Below are positions 1 to 9,277 of a stretch of DNA of 64,000 nucleotides, piece by piece; the first letter of the stretch is position 1, and each line of letters opens with the position of its first letter. The notes below the pieces were generated by a model, which had not been told where the DNA came from, searched no databases, and saw only the letters and a list, made by a program, of their open reading frames with translations. Both the position numbers and the translations under genes were made by a program. Source of the stretch: Symbiodinium natans (taxonomy: Eukaryota > Sar > Dinophyceae > Suessiales > Symbiodiniaceae); contig CAJNDS010002745.1 in NCBI GenBank assembly GCA_905221605.1, positions 1,704,203 to 1,768,202 on the forward strand, given 5' to 3'.

Positions 1-1255
1 TAGGTCATAACCGCAAGGCTCTGAAACGTCCCTTCAAGCCCTGAACCCTAAACTTGAACCCTGGGCTTTGCACCCCCACTCCCACACTCAAGACGCCATT
101 CCTAGACCCTAAGTTACTAAGTCATAAACCACCCTGACCCTAAACCCTAAACCCTAAACCCTAAACCCTAAACCCTAAACCCTAAACCCTAAACCCTGAA
201 GTCCAAACTCCTAAACCCTGAGCCCTCAACCACCCCCAAGACCAAAAGCTGCTGGCAAACCTTCTTGCGATTGCGAGAGATCACGCTCCGATGATCAGCT
301 TGGGCCCTACTACACCCCCCTAAACTACCCGAAATTCGCCCCTATAATCAAGGCTATTTAGAGATAATTAAGCCCAATTGAGGCTATTTAAAGGGGGACC
401 TAGAGGGGTAGTAGAGAGGGGGTGATGAGGCTTTCACGCTTCGTACATGATGTAACTCTTCTGGGGTGTAGTACTGGATCAAGATTCAAGCTGCCCTAAA
501 CCCTAAACCCTAAACCCTAAACCCTAAACCCTACATAAACCTCTTCTCAAGTTTCTTGTCTGAGCCGAATGAGCAATGCACCGACTCGTTGATGTATGAG
601 GGGTTTAGAGATGGCGCGCCCGAAGCCCTGAACCCTGAGTAGCCCAAAACCCTAAACCCCATGCCCGAAGCCCTAAACCCTACACCCAGAGTCAGTCTGA
701 ATCCTGTAGGCCCCCCCTACATCTTCACCTACCCTAAACCCTAAACCCTAAACCCTAAACCCTAAACCCTAAACCCCGTGACCCGTAGTACTCGTAGTTA
801 GCCCCTTTGTTGCCGAGTGGCAGTTGCCAAGGACACCGGACAGAGCAGAAACCCTAAACCCTAAACCCTAAACCCTAAACCCTAAACCCTAAACCCTAAA
901 CCCTAAACCCTAAACCCTAAACCCTAAACCCTAAACCCTAACCCTAAACCCTAAACCCTGTAAGCCTCAGACTGAAGCTTCCCCAAGCCCTAGCACCTCA
1001 ACCCTACACGGCCCTCGAAACTGTCAGGAAAAATGTAGCCCTCAACCCTAAACCCTAACCCCCAAACCCTAAACCCCACACCCTAAACCCTAAACCCTAA
1101 ACCCTAAACCCCACACCCTAAACCCTAAACCCTAAACCCCACACCCTAAACCCTAAACCCTAAACCCTAAACCCTAAACCCTAAACCCTAAACCCTAAAC
1201 CCTAAACCCTAAACCCTAAACCCTAAACCCTAACCCTAAACCCTAAACCCTAAAC
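1..1255. repeat. Interstitial telomere-repeat cluster, CCCTAAA orientation
   Basis: Tracts of CCCTAAA lie at about 137-197, 494-533, 732-776, 852-959 and 1044-1255, separated by unique spacers of 70-300 bases. The last tract carries interspersed CCCCACA variants. The heptamer is the plant/alveolate-type telomere repeat. The tracts are broken up by unrelated sequence, so this is not a simple chromosome end. No gene is visible in the spacers. Confidence 0.93.
305..424. mobile_element. Hairpin element family O, copy 1
   Basis: The outer ends are complementary (CCTACTACACCCCC on the left, GGGGTAGTAGAGAGGGG on the right). The interior has two AGGCTATTTA motifs around TAATTAAGCCCAATTGAGG. A second copy in the opposite orientation lies at 11867-12007. 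It has no coding capacity, so it is best read as a MITE-like non-autonomous element. Confidence 0.6.
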
Positions 1256-1329
1256 AGGAAGCCTGAGCTGCGGATATGTAGGCTTCTGCCGAGGGCGGGG
1301 GCAGCTGAACCACAGCCTGCGCAGGCCGG

Positions 1330-1881
1330 AGGGTTTAGGGTTTAGGGTTTAGGGTTTAGGGTTTAGGGTTTAGGGTTTAGGGTTGAGGACGTATGTAGAG
1401 TCTGGGGTTCAGTGCTGCAGCGTGTGTTTAGTTTAATGGGTTCAGACCCTCCAATTGCTTGGACCTTGGAGTTTAGGGTTTAGGGTTTAGGGTTTAGGGT
1501 TTAGGGGTAGGAATCTGGGCTCCCGGCCAGCTGCTGCAGCAAGGTGGGGCAGTAGGCGTCAAGGAGGGCCGGTGTCAGCTGGAAAGACGAGAGCCTGTTC
1601 CGCAGACTAGTCGGGGTTTAGGGTTTAGGGTTTAGGGTTTAGGGTTTAGGGTTTAGGGTTTAGGCCGGGTTTAGGGTTTAGGGCTTAGGGGTTTAGGGGT
1701 TTAGGGGTTTAGGGGTTTAGGGGTTTAGGGGTTTAGGGGTTTAGGGGTTTAGGGGTTTAGGGGTTTAGGGGGGTTAGGGGTTTAGGGGGGTTAGGGGTTT
1801 AGGGGTTTAGGGGTTTAGGGGTTTAGGGGTTTAGGGGTTTAGGGGTTTAGGGGTTTAGGGGTTTAGGGGTTTAGGGGTTTA
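1330..1881. repeat. TTTAGGG cluster ending in a TTTAGGGG octamer array
   Basis: The orientation switches here to TTTAGGG: tracts at 1332-1384, 1471-1506 and 1615-1665. From about 1683 to 1881 the unit becomes the octamer TTTAGGGG, repeated about 25 times with two GGGGGG slips near 1768-1795. A homogeneous variant block points to local amplification rather than point decay of heptamers. Confidence 0.93.
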
Positions 1882-2044
1882 GGGGGCGAATGGGCTTGGG
1901 GGCTACAGCTCACGGCAGTTTGCTCTGCTATTTTCATCCTGCAAAAGCACACCGTTTTACTTAACATGTGAGGAGGAACACAGAGCACCACCATCTATTT
2001 CAAAAAAAGAGTGTAATGCAAGTAAGTAACTAACAAGGTATCAA

Positions 2045-2168
2045 TACAGGGTGGGGCCCCCTAGTTATAAGTAGAGTTATAAGGGCCCTAAATTGGGTTA
2101 TAAGGACCCTAAGTTAGGTTATAAGTCCCTTAACTACAGTTAGTATAGTAAGGGGGCCCCACCCTGTA
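2045..2168. mobile_element. MITE family A, copy 1, with TA flanks
   Basis: A 124-bp unit runs from TA-CAGGGTGGGGCCCCCT to AGGGGGCCCCACCCTG-TA. The terminal inverted repeats are about 16 bp and flanked by TA, the target duplication of Tc1/mariner-type elements. The interior holds three copies of a GTTATAAG(G)-CCCT motif. It is the reverse complement of the copy at 14305-14428 with one mismatch by eye. A third copy is at 42529-42653. It has no coding capacity. Confidence 0.85.
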
Positions 2169-2400
2169 TGGATATACAGGAATTCACAGGCTTCTTGAAT
2201 TAGTTCGAAGGAGTCTTGATTGGACTCGTAGACTGGTCAGCCGTTAACCCGTGCACGATCGGATTCGGAGTTTGATGCTTAGACCCTAAACCCCAAAACC
2301 CAAACCCTAAACCCTGAAGGTTCTTAAATTTGGGGGTTCCAGTAGGTCCTCGGAGGTTTCGGGCTTGCAATTCAAGAAGTCCGAGATTTCGAGACCGCTT

Positions 2401-2660
2401 GCAGCCAGCAAACCGTATGTTTTTGGGGGGTTTGGGGAGTTGTTTTTCTGGCTTTCGGATTGTTAGGGTTTTAGGGCGTTTGAGGCTGTTAGAGTTTTGG
2501 AGATCTTAGGGCAGCAAAGCGAGTTCTTTGCAGCCTAAAGTATGTTGTTTGGGGGTTTGGGGAGCTTTTTTTCTGGCTTTCGGGTTGTTAGGGTTTTAAG
2601 GGCTTTTGAGGCTGTTATAGAGTTTTGGAGATTTAGGGCTTTAGGGTGTCTACGTCTTTT
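2401..2660. repeat. Two-copy tandem repeat, period about 129 bp
   Basis: Two diverged units start at 2401 and 2530. Each carries a G-rich opening, then TTTCTGGCTTTCGG, GTTAGGGTTTTA, TTGAGGCTGTTA and GAGTTTTGGAGAT. The T/G-rich strand keeps a short frame open here and downstream (2542-2757), but that peptide is low-complexity and not credible as a gene. Degenerate T/G-rich sequence continues to about 2840. Confidence 0.7.
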
Positions 2661-2929
2661 GGTTGTTTGGGGGCTTTGCGGCTTTTCGGGTTTTTCGGGT
2701 TATCAGTGTTCTTTGGCTTTTAGGGTTGTTGAGGTTTTAAGTCTCGTATGGCTTTGAGGCGCTTTTGTTTAGTCTTGTGCTCTTGGGTTTTTGAGGTTTT
2801 GAGGGCTTCTAGGATTTTCAGGGCTTTTAGGGTCTTTTGTCGCGCATGTGACCCCACAAGAAGAGTGCGTATCCTTCAAAGGCGTAGGGTTTACATCACT
2901 AAGGCCTTCAGGGCCTGAACCCTACACAC

Positions 2930-3540
2930 ACACACACCCTCAGTTCCCTATACCCCTAAACCCTAAACCCCACAACACCCTAAACCCTAAACCCAGAAAA
3001 CCCTAAACACTAAACCCCAAACCCTAGACCTCCAAACCTCCAAACCTCTAAACCTGTAAACCTCTAAACCCCGAACCCCTAAACCCTAATCCCTGAATTA
3101 AACCTCTCTAAATAGCTTTAAACTAAACCTCTAAACCCTGAACCCCACCCCTAAACTGGCCCTAAACCCTAATCCTTAAACTAAGCCTCTAAATACCTCT
3201 AAACTCAACCTCTGACCCCCTGAACCCCCTAAACCCCCTTGAGCCATCTGGGTAGTTACAAAAATAGAGGGTGCTCTTCATACACCCCAGAATAGTACAA
3301 TCCCTATTTCGGAAACCCCCAAACCCTAAACCCTAAACCCTACACCCTGAAACCCTAAACCCTAAACCCTAAACCCTAAACCCCCCATGTCCACCTGTCT
3401 TCAGGAACGAAAGTCGAGGCCAGGAGCACGAAGTGAATGCGCCCCAACGCCTGATTGGCTCGGGGCTGATAGGAGTTCCAGCCCTAAACCCTAAACCCTA
3501 AACCCTCAACCCTAAACCCTAAACCCTAAACCCTAAACCG
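2930..3540. repeat. Degenerate CCCTAAA cluster
   Basis: Degenerate heptamers (CCCTAAA, CCTCTAAA, CCCCTAAA) run at 2940-3235, with cleaner tracts at 3319-3382 and 3483-3538. Between them lies the family J hairpin relic. No gene is seen. Confidence 0.85.
3245..3325. mobile_element. Hairpin family J, copy 1 (degenerate)
   Basis: It carries ACACCCCAGAATAGTACAAT and a TATTTCGGAAACC end, matching the copies at 8342-8450 (CACCCCGAAATAGTAGGATC) and, reverse-complemented, 32107-32212. The family is diverged and short, so it is probably an old MITE. Confidence 0.45.
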
Positions 3541-3613
3541 GGGCTCTTCTTTGTGTTTTGGGGGTGCTTAGGGCTAAGGGCTTCCTTTGCTCATGGGTTT
3601 CGGGGGGATAGGG

Positions 3614-3707
3614 TTGGGGTGTGCCCCCTTATCCTAACAGTCCGTTATCGTACCCCCCCTAATATAGTCCCTATTAAGGACTGTTAGTAAAAGGGGGAAC
3701 ATCCCAA
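3614..3707. mobile_element. Hairpin family B, copy 1
   Basis: The ends TTGGGGTGTGCCCCCTT and AAGGGGGAACATCCCAA are near-perfect inverted repeats. A second inner inverted pair is TAACAGTCC / GGACTGTTAG. Related copies are at 28251-28349, 34035-34261, 47272-47430 and 49600-49700. It is non-coding and MITE-like. Confidence 0.75.
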
Positions 3708-3824
3708 GGTAAGGGCCTTGAGGCTTAGGTGCTTGGGAAAATGTATGGATTCAGGGCCTGGGGCGCTTTTTGTTTGGGGGTTTGGGCGCGGAAGTCGAAT
3801 GTTGGAGGCAAGGGTGTGTCAGCC

Positions 3825-3910
3825 ATGAACCCTAAAGCCTAAACCCTAAACCCTACACCCTAAACCCTAAACCCTAAACCCTAAACCCCCATCCCTAAAC
3901 CCTATACCCT
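3825..3910. repeat. CCCTAAA tract
   Basis: About eight heptamers with a few substitutions follow a short unique spacer. This is ordinary interstitial telomere DNA. Confidence 0.9.
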
Positions 3911-3992
3911 ACCAACCAGGAAGCCGGACCGGCCTCGGCCCAGAAAACATCGAAGCCCGGCGGTGCGTCGCCCTCGTCCTTGACGCTAAGGC

Positions 3993-4186
3993 TAGGTACA
4001 TGGTCCCTCAACTACGGGCCCTTAAAAGGGCAGTTACATCCTTAAATATGGGCCTCAATTATTGAGGGTTTAAGGTTTAGGGTTTGGGGTTTAGGGCTAG
4101 GATTTGAAACCGTTGTATTAGCCTTAGATACCCCTTATGTACCCCCAACCCTTTAAAGGAGGTTTGGGACCACATTGCGGGCCCAT
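3993..4186. mobile_element. Element family G, copy 1, with internal telomere-like tract
   Basis: It shares ACATGGTCCCT, GGGCCCTTAAAAGGG, CTTATGTACCC, AACCCTTTAAAGGAG and a GGGCCCAT end with 61611-61726. This copy has an extra block of degenerate TTTAGGG (about 4065-4100) that the other lacks. Confidence 0.5.
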
Positions 4187-4247
4187 CCTTAGATGGACGG
4201 CCAACAAGACTCTTCCAATCCTAGGGCCCTAGGGTTGGGTGTAGGGT

Positions 4248-4692
4248 TTAGTTTTGTTTCAATGGTGCCATGCGCATGCAAGAGCTCTGGCGTGTCTTTT
4301 CAACAAGCACGCCATATAGTGTGGCTTCGACCTCAATAGCTTTAAGCATCTCGTTCATTTGCGATACAGCGACAGAAACGAGCAACGTGTCGTCTGCATG
4401 CTCTAAGTCATAAATCGGTTTACCTACTGGCCAGGATTCACTTCATAAACTTCAGGGATCATAGAACGAAACTCCTCCTCTGTTTGACAAACTCTAGCTA
4501 TGATGACAGCTCGATCTGGAGGCGCGGAAAAACCGCCAATTATGTCATAGCCCAAGAGGGCCCAGCCATCGAAATGACTCCGGCTTCTGCACTAAACCTT
4601 CTCGAGCATGAGCTCGAGTAAGACAATACTGGAAGAGGGCCTGCTCAGTAACAGAGTCCACCACCAAGTCCATCATCAGCAAGAGTCCGAAC
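4248..4692 (-). pseudogene. Decayed non-LTR retrotransposon reverse transcriptase fragment
   Basis: Reading the minus strand, codons from about 4427 to 4248 encode P-I-Y-D-L-E-H-A-D-D-T-L-L followed by V-S-Q-M-N-E-M-L-K-A-I-E-V-E-A-T-L-Y-G. This is the palm-domain catalytic box of LINE-type reverse transcriptases (normally [FY]-A-D-D) plus its following helix. The HADD box is at 4400-4389, with His replacing the usual aromatic residue. Upstream, two other frames carry protein-like segments (F-S-A-P-P-D-R-A-V-I-I-A-R-V-C and A-R-E-G-L-V-Q-K-P-E-S-F-R-W-L-G). They join only through two frameshifts and are not recognisably reverse transcriptase, so the relic may be composite. The copy is dead: it has no start, no finger or thumb domains and no endonuclease. 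It ends at TAA beside telomere-like repeats. Confidence 0.6.
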
Positions 4693-4751
4693 TTTGAAAA
4701 GACTAAACCCTAAACCCGAAACCCTAAACCCTGCACCCTATGTAGTTTAAC

Positions 4752-4863
4752 GTGGTAGCCCAGTAACCATATTATAATAAGGGCACCCTTTTTGGGGTTG
4801 GTTACTTGAAAAGGAAACCCCGGACCCAAAAAAACAGGGTAAAGGGTACCACTGGGCTACCAA
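4752..4863. mobile_element. Hairpin family C, copy 1
   Basis: GTAGCCCAGTAACC on the left and GGTACCACTGGGCTACCAA on the right form the inverted ends. The interior has ATAAGGGCACCCTTTTTGG, a GGTTACTT box and an A-run. Four other copies are at 9916-10027, 23592-23703, 47842-47949 and 49946-50053. The family is non-coding and about 105-112 bp long. Confidence 0.78.
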
Positions 4864-4894
4864 GTTAGGGTACATATAACCCTACTGTACAAGG

Positions 4895-5410
4895 ACCCTA
4901 CACCCCAAACCCTGAAGCCCTAAACCCTAAACCCCAAACCCTAAAGGACCCATGAACCTCCCAAGCAGGCTCTGGAACGAGTTGGCGGCGCGCAAAGTTG
5001 AGGGTTATTGGGTTGGAGTCCCGGGGATGAAGAGGGTTTAGGGTTTAGGGTTTAGGGTTTAGGGCTTAGGACCTGAAATATTGAGGCTCGAGGGGTTTAG
5101 GGTTTAGGGCTTCGCCTGGAAATCTTTCCCATAAGCCTTAACCCTAAACCCTAAACCCTAAACCCTGAACCCTGAGCCCTAAGCCCTAAGCCCTAAGCCC
5201 AAAGCCCAAAACCCAAAACCCTAAACCCTAAACCCGAAGCAGCTTGCCTCCTGGAGCACCAGGTGAGCTACCCATCGCTTCTCCTTGGCATCACGCCCAG
5301 GGGCTGGGGCTGAGGCTTTAGGGTTTAGGGTTTAGGGTTTAGGGTTTAGGGTTTAGGGTTTAGGGTTTAGGCTTTAGGGTTTAGGGTTTAGGGTTTCGGG
5401 ATTCGGGTTT
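4895..5410. repeat. Mixed-orientation telomere-like tracts
   Basis: CCCTAAA at 4897-4945, TTTAGGG at 5036-5067 and 5096-5108, CCCTAAA/CCCTAAG at 5143-5235, and TTTAGGG grading into TTTCGGG at 5314-5410. The orientation flips four times in 500 bases, with unique spacers between. Confidence 0.88.
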
Positions 5411-6690
5411 CGGGTTTCGGGAGGAATTAATACGGGATTATGTGCTACATCACTTCCTTCATGTGGATATTAAATTCATAATGAGCGTAGCGTGTAGGCC
5501 GTTGGCAATGATTATTGATTCGTATATTGGTTCGCTAACACGCTTTTTATACCTTATTATAATGGTGAACGTAAAGAGCACCCAAATGTTGCATTAGTTT
5601 CGTGCGGTAACTTCGTAAAGATTGTAACATTAAGGCTGTAGCTTATCATATTAATTTAAGACGGTACGTTAATTGTATTATATTAAGACGGTACGCTAAT
5701 TGTATTCTATTAGTGCGTAAACCGCAGGAAAGCTTTGTAAACGAAAGAACGAAATCATTTACAAAACCCCCATTAATAATCATAATCTAGAAGCATTAGA
5801 TGTACGCAGTTAATGGTTGACGAAGAGCGTACACGTGCCCTTTATTATAGTATGCACGTAACGCCCATAAATTCAATTCATTGGCACATGTCATTACGAC
5901 ATCACAGTTTATTCCACGAATGCTTTTATTAATAGGACGAAGATATGAGTGAACAAGAAGATAACAAGGAAAAGGTATGTAAAAAGAATGAGAAAGATAA
6001 TAGCAATTTTTAATTGACAAGTTCATGGCGTCTTTTGCCTAAAGAAACCTCTGAATTTTAATCATTTGTGCGGTCACTAGGCTCGTTCTATTAATAATTG
6101 TAATTATAATGAAAGGAACGAAGTGAGTGCAATAAACGAATTAACTGAACGAGAACATGGTGAGACAATATAATAATTATAACGAGCTTGCGAAGACAGT
6201 AAACAAGCTGAATTTTAATAATTCGTGTTTTCATTCACTTAAATGTCCAGGCAAAAAGAAGGGAAGATGTGCATCAGATTGTTGTTCATTCAATGGCCCT
6301 TTTATTCCAATTAAAAATGAGTGATGAATCCCTTAATATTTGGAGGAAGTAAAAGAGCGTCTCCTGGAACTCCCTCGGCATTATATGATTATTAGTGCTG
6401 TAGTTCTCTTAACATTAATTCAATGGTCTGGCCGCCGGTAAAATATGATTCAATGGTTGGTCGCTTTCCTCTCACGAAGGTAGCACATTAGCATACGAAA
6501 CCAAGGAAGCAAAGCAGCGAACAAGAATGCAGGATTTTGTGTGTTTTAGGGGCGCTTCGCTTATTGCATTAACTTAGTGCATTAACTGGGTATTTAGTAC
6601 GTTTACTGCGCTCACTTGTACTTGTAATGGCCATGTCAGCAATAAGACTGTTGATGGCCTCCACTCTCACTCCCAAGGGAGGCGCTCAGG
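5411..6690. other. AT-rich island without telomere repeats
   Basis: About 1.3 kb with visibly lower GC than everything around it. A 33-bp direct repeat (AAGACGGTACG..AATTGTATT) occurs twice near 5660-5710. Several short frames are open. One, 5796-6026 on the minus strand, could encode 76 residues but lacks any recognisable motif. Possible splice signals are TTTTATTAATAG|G at about 5935 and AAAAG|GTATGT at about 5972. It could be an intron-rich gene fragment, transferred DNA or an organelle-derived insert. I cannot identify it. Confidence 0.5.
6157..6324 (+). CDS. Small cysteine-rich hypothetical protein (55 aa)
   Basis: ATG at 6157 opens a 55-codon frame ending in TGA. The first half is Asn/Tyr/Lys-rich (M-V-R-Q-Y-N-N-Y-N-E-L-A-K). 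The second half has five Cys in the pattern C-x5-C-x7-C-x3-C-C, with a basic P-G-K-K-K-G-R stretch between the second and third. That spacing could be a metal-binding or disulfide knot, but it matches no family I can name. A TAA lies in frame four codons before the ATG. It may equally be an exon or a chance frame in the AT-rich island. Confidence 0.25.
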   Translation: MVRQYNNYNELAKTVNKLNFNNSCFHSLKCPGKKKGRCASDCCSFNGPFIPIKNE

Positions 6691-6694
6691 ATTT

Positions 6695-6810
6695 TGGAGT
6701 TAGGTTAAGGGTTTGGGGTTTAGGGTTTGGGGTTTAGGGTTTAGGGTTTGGGGTTTGGGGTTTGGGGTTTGGGGTTTAGGGTTTGGGGTTTGGGGTTTGG
6801 GATTTAGGTT
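6695..6810. repeat. TTTGGGG/TTTAGGG variant tract
   Basis: Alternating TTTAGGG and TTTGGGG heptamers. The A-to-G variant is as common as the canonical unit. Confidence 0.9.
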
Positions 6811-6967
6811 TGGGGTCTGACCTTCCTGAAACTCTTCATGCTCTAGGGGTTGCCATAAGGTTCGGGATTTAGGGGTGCGCATCCCTATATAAACCCTTAG
6901 CCCTTCAGCCCCGCCCCTCCCCCCACCCCAAACAAAAACATGAAAAGCACCGAAACCCTTCAACCCG

Positions 6968-7563
6968 AAACCCAACAAACCCTAAAGCCCAAACCCTACA
7001 CCCCCAAACCCCAAAGCCTAAACCCCAAACCCTAAAGCCTAAACCCCAAACCCTAAACCCCAAACCCTAAACCCTAAACCCAAAACTGCAAACTGTAAAC
7101 CCTAAACCCTAAACCTTAAACCCCAAACCCAAAACCCCAAACCCTAAACCCCAAACCTAAACCCCAAACCCTAAACCCTAAACCCCAAACCCAAAACTGC
7201 AAACTCTAAACCCTAAACCTTAAACCCCAAACCCCAAACCCAAAACCCCAAACCCTAAACCCTAAACCCCAAACCCTAAAACCCTAAAACCCTAAACCCC
7301 AAACCCCAAACCCCAAACCCTAAACCCCAAACCCTAAACCCCAAACCTAAACCCCAAACCCTAAACCCTAAACCCCAAACCCAAAACTGCAAACTCTAAA
7401 CCCTAAACCTTAAACCCCAAACCCAAAACCCCAAGCCCTAAACCCTAAACCCCAAACCCTAAACCCCAAACTCCAAACCCCAAACCCCAAACCCTAAACC
7501 CCAAACTCCAAACCCCAAACCCTAAACCCCAAACCCTAAACCCTAAACCCTAAACCCTAAACC
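6968..7563. repeat. Largest telomere-like array, CCCTAAA/CCCCAAA with higher-order structure
   Basis: Nearly 600 uninterrupted bases of CCCTAAA and CCCCAAA heptamers in C-strand orientation. A marker variant, AAAACTGCAAACT, recurs at about 7082, 7192 and 7382. It is followed each time by the same order of variants, so blocks of about 110-190 bp have been duplicated as units. Confidence 0.93.
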
Positions 7564-7639
7564 AGCAAAGGCAAGGACGAGCCGCTGGATCCAAGGCGGC
7601 AACGGCAGCTTCGCAGTCGCGAACCTCCCGGGATACAAA

Positions 7640-8000
7640 GGCCAGGGTTTAGGGTTTAGGGTTGAGGGTTTAGGGTTTAGGGTTTAAGGCGTTTAAGGTT
7701 TAGTGGGTTCAATGTGAAAGCGCGTGCCCTAGAACCTAAACCCTGAACCCCACAAGCGGCTTAGGTCTCTCCCATCCCTTTGGGGTGTAGAGGGTTTAGG
7801 GTTTAGGGTTTAGGGCTTGCATCCTCTGCGCCCCCAGCACCTCGCGCTCGCTGAACCATCCGCTGGGGGGCCCTTCCTCGCGCAGTGGCTGTTTGCAGGG
7901 TTCAGGGGCCTATACCCTCCACCCTACACCCTACACCCTACACCCTAAACCCTAAGGTTTTGGGGTTTTGGGGCTTTGGGGTTTCGGGGTGCATGGCTTC
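7640..8000. repeat. Scattered short telomere-like tracts
   Basis: TTTAGGG at 7645-7690 and 7794-7818, CCCTACA/CCCTAAA at 7918-7956, then a TTTTGGGG-rich stretch. The rest is unique sequence without a convincing gene. Confidence 0.8.
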
Positions 8001-8149
8001 TATGGTTTTAACGATTCCCCCCCCCCAGGTCCTGCGAGAAGGCCTCGTGCAGCACTGCCAGGACTTCCTGGGAGGGTCCGAGGGGTATTAGGGGCGTAGG
8101 ATGTGCTGCAGGCTTTGTGCTACTAGTACCCCCCCGAAGACACCTAAAC

Positions 8150-8275
8150 GCATATGTATACATAAATATATTTAGCAAACAAGTATATATGTCTATACAT
8201 ATATACATATCTACACATATATATATATATATATATTAAACGAAAAGTGTGTATATATATATATACTAACCATTA
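8150..8275. repeat. TATA/TACATA microsatellite
   Basis: Low-complexity alternating purine-pyrimidine runs (TATATA, TACATATATA). Any frames across it are artefacts of the repeat. Confidence 0.9.
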
Positions 8276-8341
8276 TGTTAAAACAAAAAACGCCTACAAC
8301 AAAAACACATGCACTCAACAAAACTTATAAGGAACCCTGTC

Positions 8342-8450
8342 TGGGGGTTTACGAAAACCTGGGACCCCTAATATACACCCCGAAATAGTAGGATCCCCCC
8401 TTCTAAACAGGACCCCCAGAAGGTACCCCTAATCTCGTAAACCTCCATCT
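8342..8450. mobile_element. Hairpin family J, copy 2
   Basis: GGGGGTTTACGA near the left end pairs with TCGTAAACCTCC at the right. CACCCCGAAATAGTAGGATC lies in the middle. It is related to 3245-3325 and 32107-32212. Confidence 0.55.
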
Positions 8451-8469
8451 ACACTTACCAAAAAAACGT

Positions 8470-9275
8470 ACGAGGTTTAGGGTTTAGGGTTTAGGATTTA
8501 GGGTTTAGGGCTTAGGGTCTTTCTGAGGGATTCGGCTTGCCGTCTGGGGTCTTCAGGGCTCAGACGTCAAGTGCCCCTGAACCCTACACCCTAAGGGCCA
8601 TGAACCCAGAAACCCTGGGTTTGTGGTGGCAGCTGATTTGTGGTGGCAGCTTAGACTCGGCTGGACCTCGGGAATCCTAGAGGCAAGGTTTTTTGGGGGT
8701 CAGTGTTAATAGGGTTTAGAAACAACCCGAAACCCTAAACCCCTGAATACCCCTAAGCCCTAATTTAAACCACCTAAACCCTAAACCCTAAACCCTAAAC
8801 CCTAAACCCTAAACCCTAAACCCTAAACCCTAAACCCTAAACCCTAAAGGCTAAGCCTTGGTGCCTGGAAGGGACCCACGCAAGACCCTAATAAGCCAGG
8901 TGGCCGTCTGATTCAGCAAGGCCGGAGGTATGCAAAGCCTGAGCTCAGGATATCGCAAACACGGGTTTGGGGTTTAGGGCTTTGGGTCTGGGGTTTGGGG
9001 TTTCGGGGTTGGGGGTTTAGGGTTTAGGGTTTGGGGTTGAGGGGTTTTGGGGTTTAGTGGTTTACGGTTGGGGTTTGAGGTTTGAGGTTTAGGGTTTAGG
9101 GTATGGGATTCTGGGTTAAACCCCAAACCCTCAACTCTCTGGGGCTTCTAGGTTTATTCGGCTTTTCGGGTGGCCCCCACCACAGGCGCCAGGTGCGTTT
9201 ATGGTGCAAGCTGAGGACAAAAGCCGTCTTCCTATGACGTTCTTTGACCCTAGACCCTGAACCCTAAACCCTGAA
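8470..9275. repeat. Alternating telomere-like tracts
   Basis: TTTAGGG at 8473-8515, CCCTAAA at 8774-8849, degenerate TTTGGGG/TTTAGGG at 8965-9110 and a short CCCTGAA/CCCTAAA tract at about 9247-9277. Unique spacers lie between, including a TTTGTGGTGGCAGCT pair near 8620-8655. Confidence 0.85.
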
Positions 9276-9277
9276 CC

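Noticed and set aside
1-1255. A true chromosome end at the left edge
   Set aside because: The tracts are short, interrupted by unique DNA and followed by the opposite orientation. A terminal telomere would be a continuous array.
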